From positions 1 through 64,000 of the forward strand of contig DHKY01000002.1 in the NCBI GenBank assembly GCA_002404995.1: a stretch of DNA of 64,000 bases. The letters run 5' to 3'. Every line of letters starts with the position of its first letter. The first letter of the stretch is position 1. Made by a program: the position numbers and the translations under genes. This document shows, one piece after another, positions 27,345 to 35,706 of this stretch. Below the pieces are notes generated by a model. The model had not been told where the DNA came from, searched no databases, and saw nothing but the letters and a program-made list of their open reading frames with translations. The stretch comes from Caryophanales bacterium UBA4682 (GTDB lineage Bacteria > Bacillota_I > Bacilli_A > RFN20 > CAG-288).

Positions 27345-27527
27345 GTGAACCTGAAAAAAGCAGCATTGGTCTTAGGGAATGCCTTAGACATACTTTCAGA
27401 CCAAACAGCAATAATCAGTTTCATAATTAGTTTAGTGTGGCAGTTTCTGGATTTCAAGGGCGCAATTGGCCTTGAAGGCCTGAAGCTAGTTCTTGGTCTA
27501 GTGGACTGCTTTAGAATATCGAGATAA
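27345..27527 (+). CDS. Possible 60-residue hydrophobic protein
   Basis: GTG start shortly after the 13-codon leader frame. Two hydrophobic stretches (about residues 5-14 with 22-33, and 41-54): TAIISFIISLVWQFLDF and LKLVLGLVDCF. No AGG, no homology that I recognise, and no ribosome site of its own except AAGG overlap. Could be read by coupling to the leader frame. Uncertain. Confidence 0.3.
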   Translation: MNLKKAALVLGNALDILSDQTAIISFIISLVWQFLDFKGAIGLEGLKLVLGLVDCFRISR

Positions 27528-27571
27528 TCCTTCTTTATCTTTAAGACTCGGTAAGGCTGATCTGTAAATTG

Positions 27572-27603
27572 AAAAAAAGAAAAGGACTGCTTTTCAGCAG
27601 CCC
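27572..27603 (-). terminator. Terminator after the thioredoxin-fold gene
   Basis: GGGCTGC and GCAGTCC pair on the minus strand around a short loop, followed by TTTTCTTTTTTT. Confidence 0.75.
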
Positions 27604-27614
27604 TAAGTTTTCAT

Positions 27615-28490
27615 TTACTTAACGTAGCGCTGGAATCCGTAGATGTCGAGCCTCATAGAAGCGACATCAGTAGCAGAGGTAAGGGATAAGGAAGCAAACG
27701 GAGTAACGATAGCACGGCTAGGAGTGGAATGGATAAAGGCAGTGTTCTTCTTTCCAGCAGCCTTATCGGCATTGTAACCAGCTTCATCGGTAAGGTAGTT
27801 GGTAGCGGTCTTGGCCTTGGTGAAGGTAACGAAGAACGGAGTCGGAAGAGTTCCGCCGTCTTTTTCAGCAGTAAGATCAGCTTTCAGTTTTTCTTCTGTG
27901 ACTTCGCTGTTCTTATGATTTTCGTCGTTGTCAAGATAAACATCACGGATAGCATTCTGAACATCCCTCTGTTCTTCTAAGGTGATGTTGCTATTATCGT
28001 AGAGAGCATACTGTCCCTGATTCTTGTTGGATTCATCAGTATCCCCAGGATTCCAGGAAACATTGACAGAATAGAATTCAATCTGGGCATTCTTCTTATT
28101 GAAGTTGTTGAACCAGGTCTCAACATGGCTCTGCATAGAATCACAGCCATCGCAGTTGTCTTTGTAGAAAAGGACTACGAATCCATCCTTATCATCGCTG
28201 ATAGAGAAGCTGTTCTTATCTTCTCCGACGGCTTTACCGGATTTATCGGTACCATCGAGCTTCTTGTTCAGCTGTTCATAGGTGATAGCATGAGAGGAGA
28301 AGAAGGTGGATTTACTATTGTTGACCCTTCCAGAGATACCTTTGACAGCATACGGAATGGCAACAACGACACCGACAACAAGTCCGACAATAAGCAAAAC
28401 CTGTAACCAAGCAGCCTCTTTAAACCATTCCCACGCCGCAACCGCGTGAGCTCTGCCGGCTCCTTTTTTCTTATTATCCTTAGAACTCAT
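27615..28490 (-). CDS. Membrane-anchored thioredoxin-fold protein (CDGC)
   Basis: 291 residues: a cytoplasmic basic N-terminus, one membrane helix (VLLIVGLVVGVVVAIPYAV), then an extracellular thioredoxin fold. FVVLFYKDNCDGCDSMQ holds the CxxC pair and LPTPFFVTF the cis-proline strand. A long acidic insertion (ENHKNSEVTEEKLKADLTA) is not typical. Likely an extracytoplasmic thiol oxidoreductase or a thioredoxin-like scaffold; partner not evident. Confidence 0.8.
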   Translation of the reverse strand: MSSKDNKKKGAGRAHAVAAWEWFKEAAWLQVLLIVGLVVGVVVAIPYAVKGISGRVNNSKSTFFSSHAITYEQLNKKLDGTDKSGKAVGEDKNSFSISDDKDGFVVLFYKDNCDGCDSMQSHVETWFNNFNKKNAQIEFYSVNVSWNPGDTDESNKNQGQYALYDNSNITLEEQRDVQNAIRDVYLDNDENHKNSEVTEEKLKADLTAEKDGGTLPTPFFVTFTKAKTATNYLTDEAGYNADKAAGKKNTAFIHSTPSRAIVTPFASLSLTSATDVASMRLDIYGFQRYVK

Positions 28491-28559
28491 TGAAGGTCCT
28501 CCCGTCGATATAACACACGCCTACGAATCGACATCTATATACGACTATTTTGAACTAAA

Positions 28560-28633
28560 TGGTGCCCCGAGCCAGAATCGAACTAGCAATTGATCCTTAC
28601 CAAGGATCCGTTATACCACTTAACTAAGGGGGC
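28560..28633 (-). tRNA. tRNA-Thr(GGU) with mismatched acceptor base
   Basis: 5' GCCCCCT pairs with 3' TCGGGGC, discriminator A and encoded CCA. D-arm, anticodon arm (GATCC-TTGGTAA-GGATC, anticodon GGU) and T-arm (GCTAG-TTCGATT-CTGGC) are sound. The two acceptor pairs next to the body, 6-67 (C-C) and 7-66 (T-T), do not pair, which is unusual. Confidence 0.85.
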
Positions 28634-28805
28634 AAAAATAACAGCGACAATTAATATACTGAATCAAGAGGCTAAAGTCAATAAAGGAAGGTTAATTTCT
28701 GTTAATTCCTGCCTTTATATCCTTATTATTAATAGGTTTAGTCTTTTCCAAGACACAAAAGTACTTTGATTTCAATGAATAAAGATCTCATTCCTCTAGG
28801 GCTGA

Positions 28806-29006
28806 TTACTTTTTCTCCTCTTTATTCTTCAAGAGTGCAAAGACCAAAGAAGATATAAACCCTCCACAAACTAGAATGACCGCAATTGAATTAAGCGTGC
28901 TTACAAAGTTCGAATAAGCAACGGTCCTAGCAGTCCTTGTCATCCTGAACATACCACAAATCCTTACAGCTAGCGATAAGATGAAGAGTTTTGTATTTCT
29001 TTTCAT
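28806..29006 (-). CDS. Small membrane protein, methionine-rich
   Basis: 66 residues with a good ribosome site (AAGAGGTG, seven bases before ATG). One N-terminal hydrophobic stretch and a C-terminal helix (STLNSIAVILVCGGFISSLVF). The central part reads GMFxMTxTAxTVAYS with three AGG codons; as Met it is a continuous apolar segment, as Arg it is not. Function unknown. The 170 bases between it and tRNA-Thr hold only an imperfect inverted repeat (about 28680-28718). Confidence 0.6.
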   Translation of the reverse strand: MKRNTKLFILSLAVRICGMFRMTRTARTVAYSNFVSTLNSIAVILVCGGFISSLVFALLKNKEEKK

Positions 29007-29042
29007 TTAACACACCTCTTTTTATTTAAGAATAGTTACTGC

Positions 29043-30647
29043 TTAGTCTTTTTTCAATGCCTTCTTGAACAAAGCCAAAGATTCCTCGCGGATGAGCTTC
29101 ACCTCCCTTGTGTTGTACTTCAGGATATTGACAAGCCCAATGTGGCTCGGATTCTTTTTGACGTCCTTTTTCTTGGCAACCCTGATTGTGCCACTGAAAA
29201 GATGAGAAAGGTAAAGGCAGAGTTCTCCGGCAAGGCGGAGGATTTCATCTCCTTTTCCTTCTAATATCACAACATGGGCACCGGGATAATCTTTCACATG
29301 AAGGAATGTGTCTTCCTTATTCGCTTTCTTGAAGGTCAGCTCTTCATTCTGAAGCCCGTTCCTTCCAAAACCGATTTTTCCTTCTGGAACAATCAGATAA
29401 TGAGGATCATAAGAATGCTTCTTCGATACCTTATAAACTGTGTTCCGTCCCTGTTTTTCTTTGATATAGCCCTCTTCCAGAAGCTCACTCTTAAGCTCCC
29501 TGATATCTCGCGGAGTGCCATCCACAATCTCCCTTTCCTTCTTTTCCAGATAAAGAGAGTCTTCTTTGCACTTCTCAATCAGATCCTTAAGAATCACAAG
29601 GGCGGCTTTTGCCTTCTGATATTTCTTAAAGTAGTAGTTTGCATTATGTGGAGCATCCAGTCTCGGATTCAAGGGAATGCTTTCACCGTCTCTTTCTAAG
29701 ACCTTATCTCCTTTTTTAATTTCTGCTTGGTACTGATAAATCCTCTGCCCATAGATAAGATACTTCCTTCTGTCTTTGGCAGTATTCAGATCCTGTTCCA
29801 AATTGATTTCCTTTTTCTTATTGTTCTTAATCGCCTTATGGATCAGATTCAGAAGTTCTTTTACTTTTTCAAGTCTAGCAACCTCTTTCTGATCTTGAAC
29901 AAAACAGGAATAAAGGTCCTCTACCTTGACTTCCTTCACCCCCTCTAATCCAAAAGGAAACGAAAGAATGTCTTTCTTATAGACATAAAGAGAAGAAGAT
30001 TCCTTCCTGGCTTTCAAAGTATCATTCAGATTATGTCCTTTCTGGACATACTGTTTCAGATACCGAAGAGTCGCATTCGGAAGATAGGGTCTAGCCTCCT
30101 CTGGATCCTGCCTCTCTAAAGGAAGAGACTTTCGTGTCAGAGGATAATTATAGATAGCATTCCGGGTAAGATAGATTCCTTTCTCAATATCGGTATGTTC
30201 ATGATAAAGAGAGACAATCTTTCCGTAAGGATAAGCAATGATATAGCAGTTTGGCCGATTTGGGAAAAGCTCAAAAATAAGATCATATCCAGAATTGACG
30301 TTCGTAATATCGCTCCTATCCGCTTTGATCTTAAAGGAAACAATTCGCTCCCCTTGGTGTTTGACAACATCCAAAACGGTTCCGCCATAGAGCTTCTTCA
30401 AAGAATTATAGAAAGGACTCGTATCCTCAATCTTACTGAATCTTCCCAAAGAATAACACACAAAAGGATTCACAGGATCCAGAGAGAAAATAAGGGATCC
30501 ATGATGAAGTCCGTCTCCCTCTTCCCGCACATAAGGAAGAGCATAATCTTTTGCATTTAAAGCAAGAGCACGTCCGATTCTTGCACCGACCCTCTCTTTC
30601 TTCAGAGAGTCCGAAATAATCTGTAAGGATAAGTTATCTACTGGCAT
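29043..30647 (-). CDS. rqcH: Ribosome quality-control factor RqcH (NFACT/FbpA family)
   Basis: Recruits tRNA-Ala to stalled 50S subunits and builds alanine tails. 534 residues starting MPVDNLSLQIISDSL. NFACT-N domain, central coiled coil (about 270-400), and NFACT-R domain with GKIGFGRNGLQNEELTFKKA and TFLHVKDYPGAHVVI. The start is placed nine codons inside the open frame because TATAAT (30655-30660) lies seven bases before it, and the family begins there; the mRNA would be leaderless. Confidence 0.9.
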   Translation of the reverse strand: MPVDNLSLQIISDSLKKERVGARIGRALALNAKDYALPYVREEGDGLHHGSLIFSLDPVNPFVCYSLGRFSKIEDTSPFYNSLKKLYGGTVLDVVKHQGERIVSFKIKADRSDITNVNSGYDLIFELFPNRPNCYIIAYPYGKIVSLYHEHTDIEKGIYLTRNAIYNYPLTRKSLPLERQDPEEARPYLPNATLRYLKQYVQKGHNLNDTLKARKESSSLYVYKKDILSFPFGLEGVKEVKVEDLYSCFVQDQKEVARLEKVKELLNLIHKAIKNNKKKEINLEQDLNTAKDRRKYLIYGQRIYQYQAEIKKGDKVLERDGESIPLNPRLDAPHNANYYFKKYQKAKAALVILKDLIEKCKEDSLYLEKKEREIVDGTPRDIRELKSELLEEGYIKEKQGRNTVYKVSKKHSYDPHYLIVPEGKIGFGRNGLQNEELTFKKANKEDTFLHVKDYPGAHVVILEGKGDEILRLAGELCLYLSHLFSGTIRVAKKKDVKKNPSHIGLVNILKYNTREVKLIREESLALFKKALKKD

Positions 30648-30835
30648 AGTTTCAATTATAGCCAAAACCAATGTTCGAGTTAAGATTCAATTCATCCTAA
30701 GCAATTAGAAAATCAATTCCTTGCAGATTATTATCGAAACCAAACAGTATCCGGAAAGACTATGAAAAAGCCATCCAATGATTCAAAAGCCGGAATCAAA
30801 CCGAAAAAGAATCTTTTTCTATTTCAACGTATTTT

Positions 30836-30869
30836 AAAAACAGGCAGGACCATCGGACCTGCCTGTTTT
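30836..30869 (-). terminator. Terminator of the 33-residue peptide gene
   Basis: CAGGCAGG (30841-30848) pairs with CCTGCCTG (30858-30865), flanked by AAAA/TTTT, with a T run on the minus strand. It begins two bases after the peptide's stop codon. Confidence 0.85.
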
Positions 30870-30870
30870 G

Positions 30871-30972
30871 TTAGAAGTCGAGTGCGTTACCGCTAAACAG
30901 GGCTTCGATGTGAGCATAGATTAAGCTTAAGAATAGAGCCTTCTTGCTTTCTTTTTTCTCATTGATTGTCAT
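30871..30972 (-). CDS. 33-residue peptide with its own promoter and terminator
   Basis: MTINEKKESKKALF, then LSLIYAHIEALFSGNALDF, stop TAA. A textbook ribosome site AGGAGG lies seven bases before the ATG; an in-frame upstream ATG would add nine residues but has no site. The peptide has a charged N-terminus and an amphipathic, aromatic C-terminal helix, with no Cys. A near-consensus promoter (31066-31094) and an immediate terminator make it a complete unit. Candidate leaderless bacteriocin, signalling peptide or membrane-associated regulator; no family recognised. Confidence 0.65.
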   Translation of the reverse strand: MTINEKKESKKALFLSLIYAHIEALFSGNALDF

Positions 30973-31065
30973 CTTGTAGCCTCCTTGTTGATGTGCCATT
31001 CATCTACGGATACGGAAAAAGACGCCGTCATATCTTCTTTGTCGTCCAAATCAGAATGGAAGGGT

Positions 31066-31118
31066 ATTATAGGAATCAAAATATATAATTTCAACTCATT
31101 TTTAAAGAAAGCGTTTTC
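31066..31118 (-). promoter_or_regulatory. Promoter of the peptide gene and cre-like site
   Basis: On the minus strand TTGAAA (31089-31094), 17-base spacer, TATAAT (31066-31071). Just upstream, GAAAGCGTTTTC (31107-31118) is close to the catabolite-responsive element core; it also lies in the -35 region of the divergent gene at 31164. Confidence 0.7.
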
Positions 31119-31163
31119 CAATAAATTGATTCAATCATGAAGAAACATGGTATAGTTAAAGAC

Positions 31164-31862
31164 ATGGTACAAAACTGGCACGAATTCCTAAAAAAACATC
31201 TAAAGGAACATCATGAAAACAATCCGATACTAGAAGAGAAAAGGACTGCTTTCTACACCAAACGGGAAAAAGAATACCAGAACGAAGGAAGGAAAAAAGA
31301 GGAAATCCAAGCCCAGATCATAAAAGAAATCAAAAACGAAGTCAAAAAAAGGAACACACCGGATCTTGGTAACTATAAGACCGCGTTTAACACCGCCTAT
31401 GCAGGCATTCTGATTTCCGTCCTTGAAGTCGTTCAGCTCCTCTTTGCAAAGAACATGGCGTCCCTGTCCATTTTCTCTATATTAGTGTTTTTAGCCTTCT
31501 TTTTTGCCTTAATAAGGCTCATTTTAAAGAAAATACGATTCAGTAAAATCAATCTGATTGTCTTAGGAACCAGGACTTCTTCGTTCCTAGCTACCGTCAT
31601 TCAGTTTTTACCCTTTATTACCAAATACAGCGAAAAAATCAGGAGGCCGGATTACACCTTTCCCGGATATATTGTATGCACCGAGCTTTTAGAAGAAGGG
31701 AGCAGTGCTTCCCCTTTAACAAAGACCGTCTTCCTAACTGACCTTCTTGTCTCTCTTCTTCTTGGCATCTTTGTTCTTGTCCTTTACATTATCGAAAAGA
31801 CAAAAACAAAGAACGACATCGAAAAGAAGCTTCTCCGTTTCGAAGAAGAAGACCATGGTTGA
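31164..31862 (+). CDS. Four-helix membrane protein with cytoplasmic helical N-terminus
   Basis: About 232 residues. A charged helical N-terminus of about 75 residues precedes four membrane segments (around 80-97, 101-122, 134-153 and 190-212 of the shorter form). The start MVQNWHEFLKK is chosen because TATAGT (31151-31156) lies seven bases before it; the upstream ATG at 31137 would lie before the -10 box. No family recognised. Confidence 0.65.
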   Translation: MVQNWHEFLKKHLKEHHENNPILEEKRTAFYTKREKEYQNEGRKKEEIQAQIIKEIKNEVKKRNTPDLGNYKTAFNTAYAGILISVLEVVQLLFAKNMASLSIFSILVFLAFFFALIRLILKKIRFSKINLIVLGTRTSSFLATVIQFLPFITKYSEKIRRPDYTFPGYIVCTELLEEGSSASPLTKTVFLTDLLVSLLLGIFVLVLYIIEKTKTKNDIEKKLLRFEEEDHG

Positions 31863-31958
31863 TTTTTTACTTTCAAAATAAAAATAATTCTTGTGTTTTT
31901 AACCCGATAAGAATATCTTTTTTCTTGTTTAGTCCGTTTAGCACAAAGGAGGCGCCAT

Positions 31959-34076
31959 ATGAGCGAGAAGAAGTTCGACGTAGTCAGCAATTACGGCATC
32001 GATGTCTTCAACGATAAGGCAAGGAAGGATTCCCTCTCTCCGAACGTCTACAAGGAACTAAAAGAAACCATCGAAAAAGGATCGGCTCTTGATCCCAAGC
32101 TCGCCGATGATGTAGCAGAAGGAAGGAAAAACTGGGCTCTTAGCAAAGGAGCCACCCATTACACCCACTGGTTCGAGCCATTGAATGGGCTCACCGCTGG
32201 AAAACATGATTCCTTTATTTCCGTTCCGGATAAGAACGGAAAAATCAGGATGGAATTTTCCGGAAAAGAGTTGATCAAAGGAGAACCGGATGCATCCTCA
32301 TTCCCATCCGGTGGATTACGTGCTACCTTCGAGGCACGTGGTTACACGGCTTGGGATTGCACCTCTCCCGCATTTGTCATCCATGACGAATACGGAGCCG
32401 TTCTTTATATTCCAACCGCCTTCTGTTCCTATACTGGAGAAGCCTTAGATGAAAAGACTCCGCTTCTCCGTTCCATGGATTATCTCAACGATCAGTCCAT
32501 CCGTGCTTTGCGTCTTTTAGGTGATGACAAGACCACAAGAGTCTTCACAAGCGAAGGCCCAGAACAGGAATATTTCATCCTAGATGCTGACACCTATGAA
32601 AAGCGCAAGGACCTTGTCTACACTGGAAGAACACTCTTCGGAGCTGTTTCCCCGAAAGGACAGGAAAGGGAAGACCATTATTTCGGTCCAATCCGAGAGA
32701 AAATCATTTCCTTCAGGCAGGAGGTCAACGAAAACCTTTGGGTTCTCGGCATTCCAGCAAAGACGGAACATAACGAAGTCGCACCGAGCCAGCATGAATT
32801 AGCTACCATCTTCAGCCAGACCAATATTGCTGCCGATCAGAATGAAAGGGTCAGGCTGATTCTAAAGAAGATTGCCAAAAAGCACGGCTTTATCTGCTTA
32901 TTAGGAGAAAAGCCGTTCAACGGAGTCAATGGCTCCGGAAAGCATAACAACTGGTCCATAAACACGGATACCGGCATCAATCTCTTCCGTCCAGGAGATA
33001 AGCCGAAGGACAACAGGCTTTTCTTAGTCTTCTTGACAGCAGTCATCAAAGGTGTGGATGAATACGCAGGCTTATTAAGAAGCTCTGTTGCCACCTACGG
33101 AAACGATTTCCGTTTAGGAGCCAATGAGGCCCCACCCGCCATCCTTTCCATCTTCTTAGGAGACGAACTCGAGGAAGTCGTGGAAGACATTGTCTCTGAG
33201 AAGAAAGACAAGAAAGGAAAAGAGGCCAGCAAGCTTCTCACCGGCGCTAAATCACTTCCGGTCTTATCCAAGGACACAACCGACCGGAACCGTACCTCTC
33301 CATTCGCCTACACTGGAAACCGCTTTGAATTCCGCAGGGTCGGTTCGGAACAGAACATTGCCACACCAAACAGGGTCCTGAATACCATCACTGGTCACGA
33401 ACTCAAAGATTTTGCGGATACTGTTGAAAAAGCAAAAGACAAGGACAAGGCTATTCGGAATTGGATCCGTTCCAATCTTGAAAAGCACCAACGGATTCTC
33501 TTCAATGGTGACGGCTATTCCGAAGACTGGGTCGAAGAAGCAAAGAAGCGCGGGCTTCCGAACCTTAAGACAACCGTCGAAGCCACCGATGTTCTCTCTG
33601 AAAAGAAGGTCAAAGACCTTTTCACAGAATCAAAGGTCCTAAGCGAAACCGAGCTTTTAAGCCGTGCCAATATCAAGTATGAAAGGTATGCAAACCAAGC
33701 TATCATCGATAGCAAGACGAGGTCCCACAGGTCTCGAAAGCAATATCTTCCTAGTGTTAATAAATATCTTGGAAAGCTTGGAAAGGAAATCAAGGATCTG
33801 AAAGAAGCAGGTATTTCTGTTCCTTATACAACCTTGGAAACAGCTAATAAGATTTCTCAGCTTCTTGAAAAGGCGGGAGATGCCACCGACAAACTTGACT
33901 CCCTGATTGAGCAGGCTAAAAAGTTCCATGGCCGTGAACTAGCCATCTTCAGCCGTGATCATCTGCTCCCTGCAAGGCACAATCTCCGTGAACCGATTGA
34001 TGCCTTAGAGCTTCTTGTCAGCAAGGAAGACTGGCCGGTTCCTTCTTACGGAGATTTGCTCTTCCACATCATTTAA
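31959..34076 (+). CDS. glnA: Glutamine synthetase type III
   Basis: Dodecameric GlnN-type enzyme assimilating ammonia. 705 residues. FPSGGLRATFEARGYTAWD, FGPIREKIISF, NEVAPSQHELATIF and GVNGSGKHNNWSINTDTG are hallmark type III motifs. AGG in FEFRxVGSEQNIATPNxVLNTI corresponds to FRMVGS and PNxVLN; the neighbouring Arg is CGC, as are the conserved arginines of SGGLRATFEARGY (CGT). Strong AAGGAGG site. Single-gene unit. Confidence 0.97.
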   Translation: MSEKKFDVVSNYGIDVFNDKARKDSLSPNVYKELKETIEKGSALDPKLADDVAEGRKNWALSKGATHYTHWFEPLNGLTAGKHDSFISVPDKNGKIRMEFSGKELIKGEPDASSFPSGGLRATFEARGYTAWDCTSPAFVIHDEYGAVLYIPTAFCSYTGEALDEKTPLLRSMDYLNDQSIRALRLLGDDKTTRVFTSEGPEQEYFILDADTYEKRKDLVYTGRTLFGAVSPKGQEREDHYFGPIREKIISFRQEVNENLWVLGIPAKTEHNEVAPSQHELATIFSQTNIAADQNERVRLILKKIAKKHGFICLLGEKPFNGVNGSGKHNNWSINTDTGINLFRPGDKPKDNRLFLVFLTAVIKGVDEYAGLLRSSVATYGNDFRLGANEAPPAILSIFLGDELEEVVEDIVSEKKDKKGKEASKLLTGAKSLPVLSKDTTDRNRTSPFAYTGNRFEFRRVGSEQNIATPNRVLNTITGHELKDFADTVEKAKDKDKAIRNWIRSNLEKHQRILFNGDGYSEDWVEEAKKRGLPNLKTTVEATDVLSEKKVKDLFTESKVLSETELLSRANIKYERYANQAIIDSKTRSHRSRKQYLPSVNKYLGKLGKEIKDLKEAGISVPYTTLETANKISQLLEKAGDATDKLDSLIEQAKKFHGRELAIFSRDHLLPARHNLREPIDALELLVSKEDWPVPSYGDLLFHII

Positions 34077-34080
34077 AACG

Positions 34081-34116
34081 AAAACGGAGCCTCTCCGAAC
34101 AGAGACTCCGTTTTTT
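34081..34116 (+). terminator. Terminator after glnA
   Basis: AAAACGGAG pairs with CTCCGTTTTTT, inner CTCT/AGAG. Its tail overlaps the stop of the convergent phosphoesterase gene. Confidence 0.85.
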
Positions 34117-34861
34117 AGTCTAGAATCTGAACTGGCATGAAGTCGAGGAAGTCTCCAGAGACAAAGGTATAAAGGATTCCGTTATGCCTGCCCTGGATTG
34201 AATCATGGAAGTGATTTTCTCCGTGGCAATGGGAGTAAATAACCTGCTCGACATGGTATTCTTCAGCGACCTTCGTAAACAGAGAATCCTGCTGGAGGAT
34301 ATTTGTCGGGGGATAGTGAAGGAACCTGATGAACTTCTGATAACCCGCGTTTTTTGCAGCATCTAAGGAAATCTTTAAACGAATCAATTCCCGGTTAATC
34401 AGTTTCTCGCTCTGCTTTTCCTGTGCTTCATCAAAGCCGACAATCGTATTGGTTTTCCGGTTGACGTAGAATGGTCCTTCGAAAGTGAATCCTTTCGTTC
34501 CAACGAGTGCATAGTCCTTGTAAACCGCAAAATTATTCTGAAGGAAGAAGAGTCTTCCATTATAGAGTTCGTTTAGCTTTGAAGTCTTGTTGGACGGCCA
34601 GAAGTGATCATGGTTTCCTCTTAAAAGCACTTTCTTTCCCGGCAGAGAAAGAATGAAATCAAGATCTTTCTCTGCTTCTTTGATGTCTCTTCCCCAGGAA
34701 TGATCTCCGGTCAACACCAAAGTATCCTCTTCCTTGACTAAGGAGGAGATATTCTTCTTCGCTTTTTCTTCGTGGTTGACCCAGACTTCTCCGAATTGAT
34801 CCCTGGATTTATCCGGATTCGAGAAACTGAGGTGAAGATCTCCGAGTGCGTATAATGCCAT
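34115..34861 (-). CDS. Calcineurin-type metallophosphoesterase
   Basis: 248 residues with the full metal-binding set: GDLHLS, GDHSWG, GNHDHFW, FxFLHYPP and YSHCHGENH. AGG in FIxFLHYPP is the usual Met/hydrophobic position before the histidine. YkuE/YpfA-like phosphoesterases of this shape have various substrates, so none is assigned. Convergent with glnA. Confidence 0.85.
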   Translation of the reverse strand: MALYALGDLHLSFSNPDKSRDQFGEVWVNHEEKAKKNISSLVKEEDTLVLTGDHSWGRDIKEAEKDLDFILSLPGKKVLLRGNHDHFWPSNKTSKLNELYNGRLFFLQNNFAVYKDYALVGTKGFTFEGPFYVNRKTNTIVGFDEAQEKQSEKLINRELIRLKISLDAAKNAGYQKFIRFLHYPPTNILQQDSLFTKVAEEYHVEQVIYSHCHGENHFHDSIQGRHNGILYTFVSGDFLDFMPVQILD

Positions 34862-34950
34862 CCTTATTAGTATAGTCTTGCTTCTATCTCATTTCATCCG
34901 CTCTGTTTAAGGATATTGAAAGAAATTCCGTTTCTTCTTAGAATGAGAAT

Positions 34951-35706
34951 GTGAAAAAAGAACAGTATCTTCCTTTAGTTTCCTTTCTATCCTCGTTTTT
35001 CCTCTATCTTGGAATCTCGTTTCTTCCCATCCAGAAATGGATTGATTCTCTTTGGATTGTTCAGCTTATTCAGGCAGGAATTTATCTTATCCTTTTGTTC
35101 CTGCTCTTGTTCGACTCTCGAAAGCTTAAACTAGCAGAAAAAGAAAAACATCCTTCTTATCTTCTTGTTCTTCCTTTTCTTTTGCTTTGCTGCTCAAACT
35201 TCCTCTATGTCCTATTCTTCCGCATATCCCCATCATTATCTTTCAATACTCCAATTTTCTTTACCTCACTTATCCTTGTTTTAGTCAAAGCAGGGATTGA
35301 AGAACTTCTATTCCGGAAGCTACTCCTTTCCTTCCTTTTGGATGTAAGGAAAGACAAGAAGTACAAAGAGCTTCTTGTCATCTTAATCGTTTCCCTCTGT
35401 TTTAGCTTAAGGCATGCAGTTAACTTCTATGGAAATGACCCTCTATCCGTTGTTTCCCAGATCGGATATACGTTCTTCCTTTCGCTCTTCCTTACCGGTT
35501 ATACCATCTTATATTCTTCTCTTCTTCCAAGCTACTTCTGCCATCTCCTATTCAATCTTCTCAATAACCTTCTCTTTTCATCCTTCTATGAAATTGAGAT
35601 CAATCCTTCATATATTCTCTTTTCAATTAGGATCGGATTCCTTCTTTTCCTTTTCTATCTGCTCTTTGGACTAGTAAAATATAGGAAAACAAAGAAGCAT
35701 GCTTAA
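34951..35706 (+). CDS. CPBP-family intramembrane metalloprotease
   Basis: 251 residues, about eight membrane helices. Motif 1 EELLFRKLLL (EExxxR), motif 2 FSLxHAVNF and motif 3 CHLLFNLLNN are those of CAAX-protease/bacteriocin-processing (ABI) enzymes. AGG in SLxHAVN would be Met, matching the usual FGLxH. GTG start, TAGAAT ends six bases before it and no ribosome site is present: apparently leaderless. Overlaps lgt by eight bases. Confidence 0.85.
   Translation: MKKEQYLPLVSFLSSFFLYLGISFLPIQKWIDSLWIVQLIQAGIYLILLFLLLFDSRKLKLAEKEKHPSYLLVLPFLLLCCSNFLYVLFFRISPSLSFNTPIFFTSLILVLVKAGIEELLFRKLLLSFLLDVRKDKKYKELLVILIVSLCFSLRHAVNFYGNDPLSVVSQIGYTFFLSLFLTGYTILYSSLLPSYFCHLLFNLLNNLLFSSFYEIEINPSYILFSIRIGFLLFLFYLLFGLVKYRKTKKHA

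Noticed and set aside
27229..27457. Two minus-strand frames of 60-64 codons across the hairpin
   Set aside because: They end inside the hairpin, lack ribosome sites, and the plus strand explains the region better.
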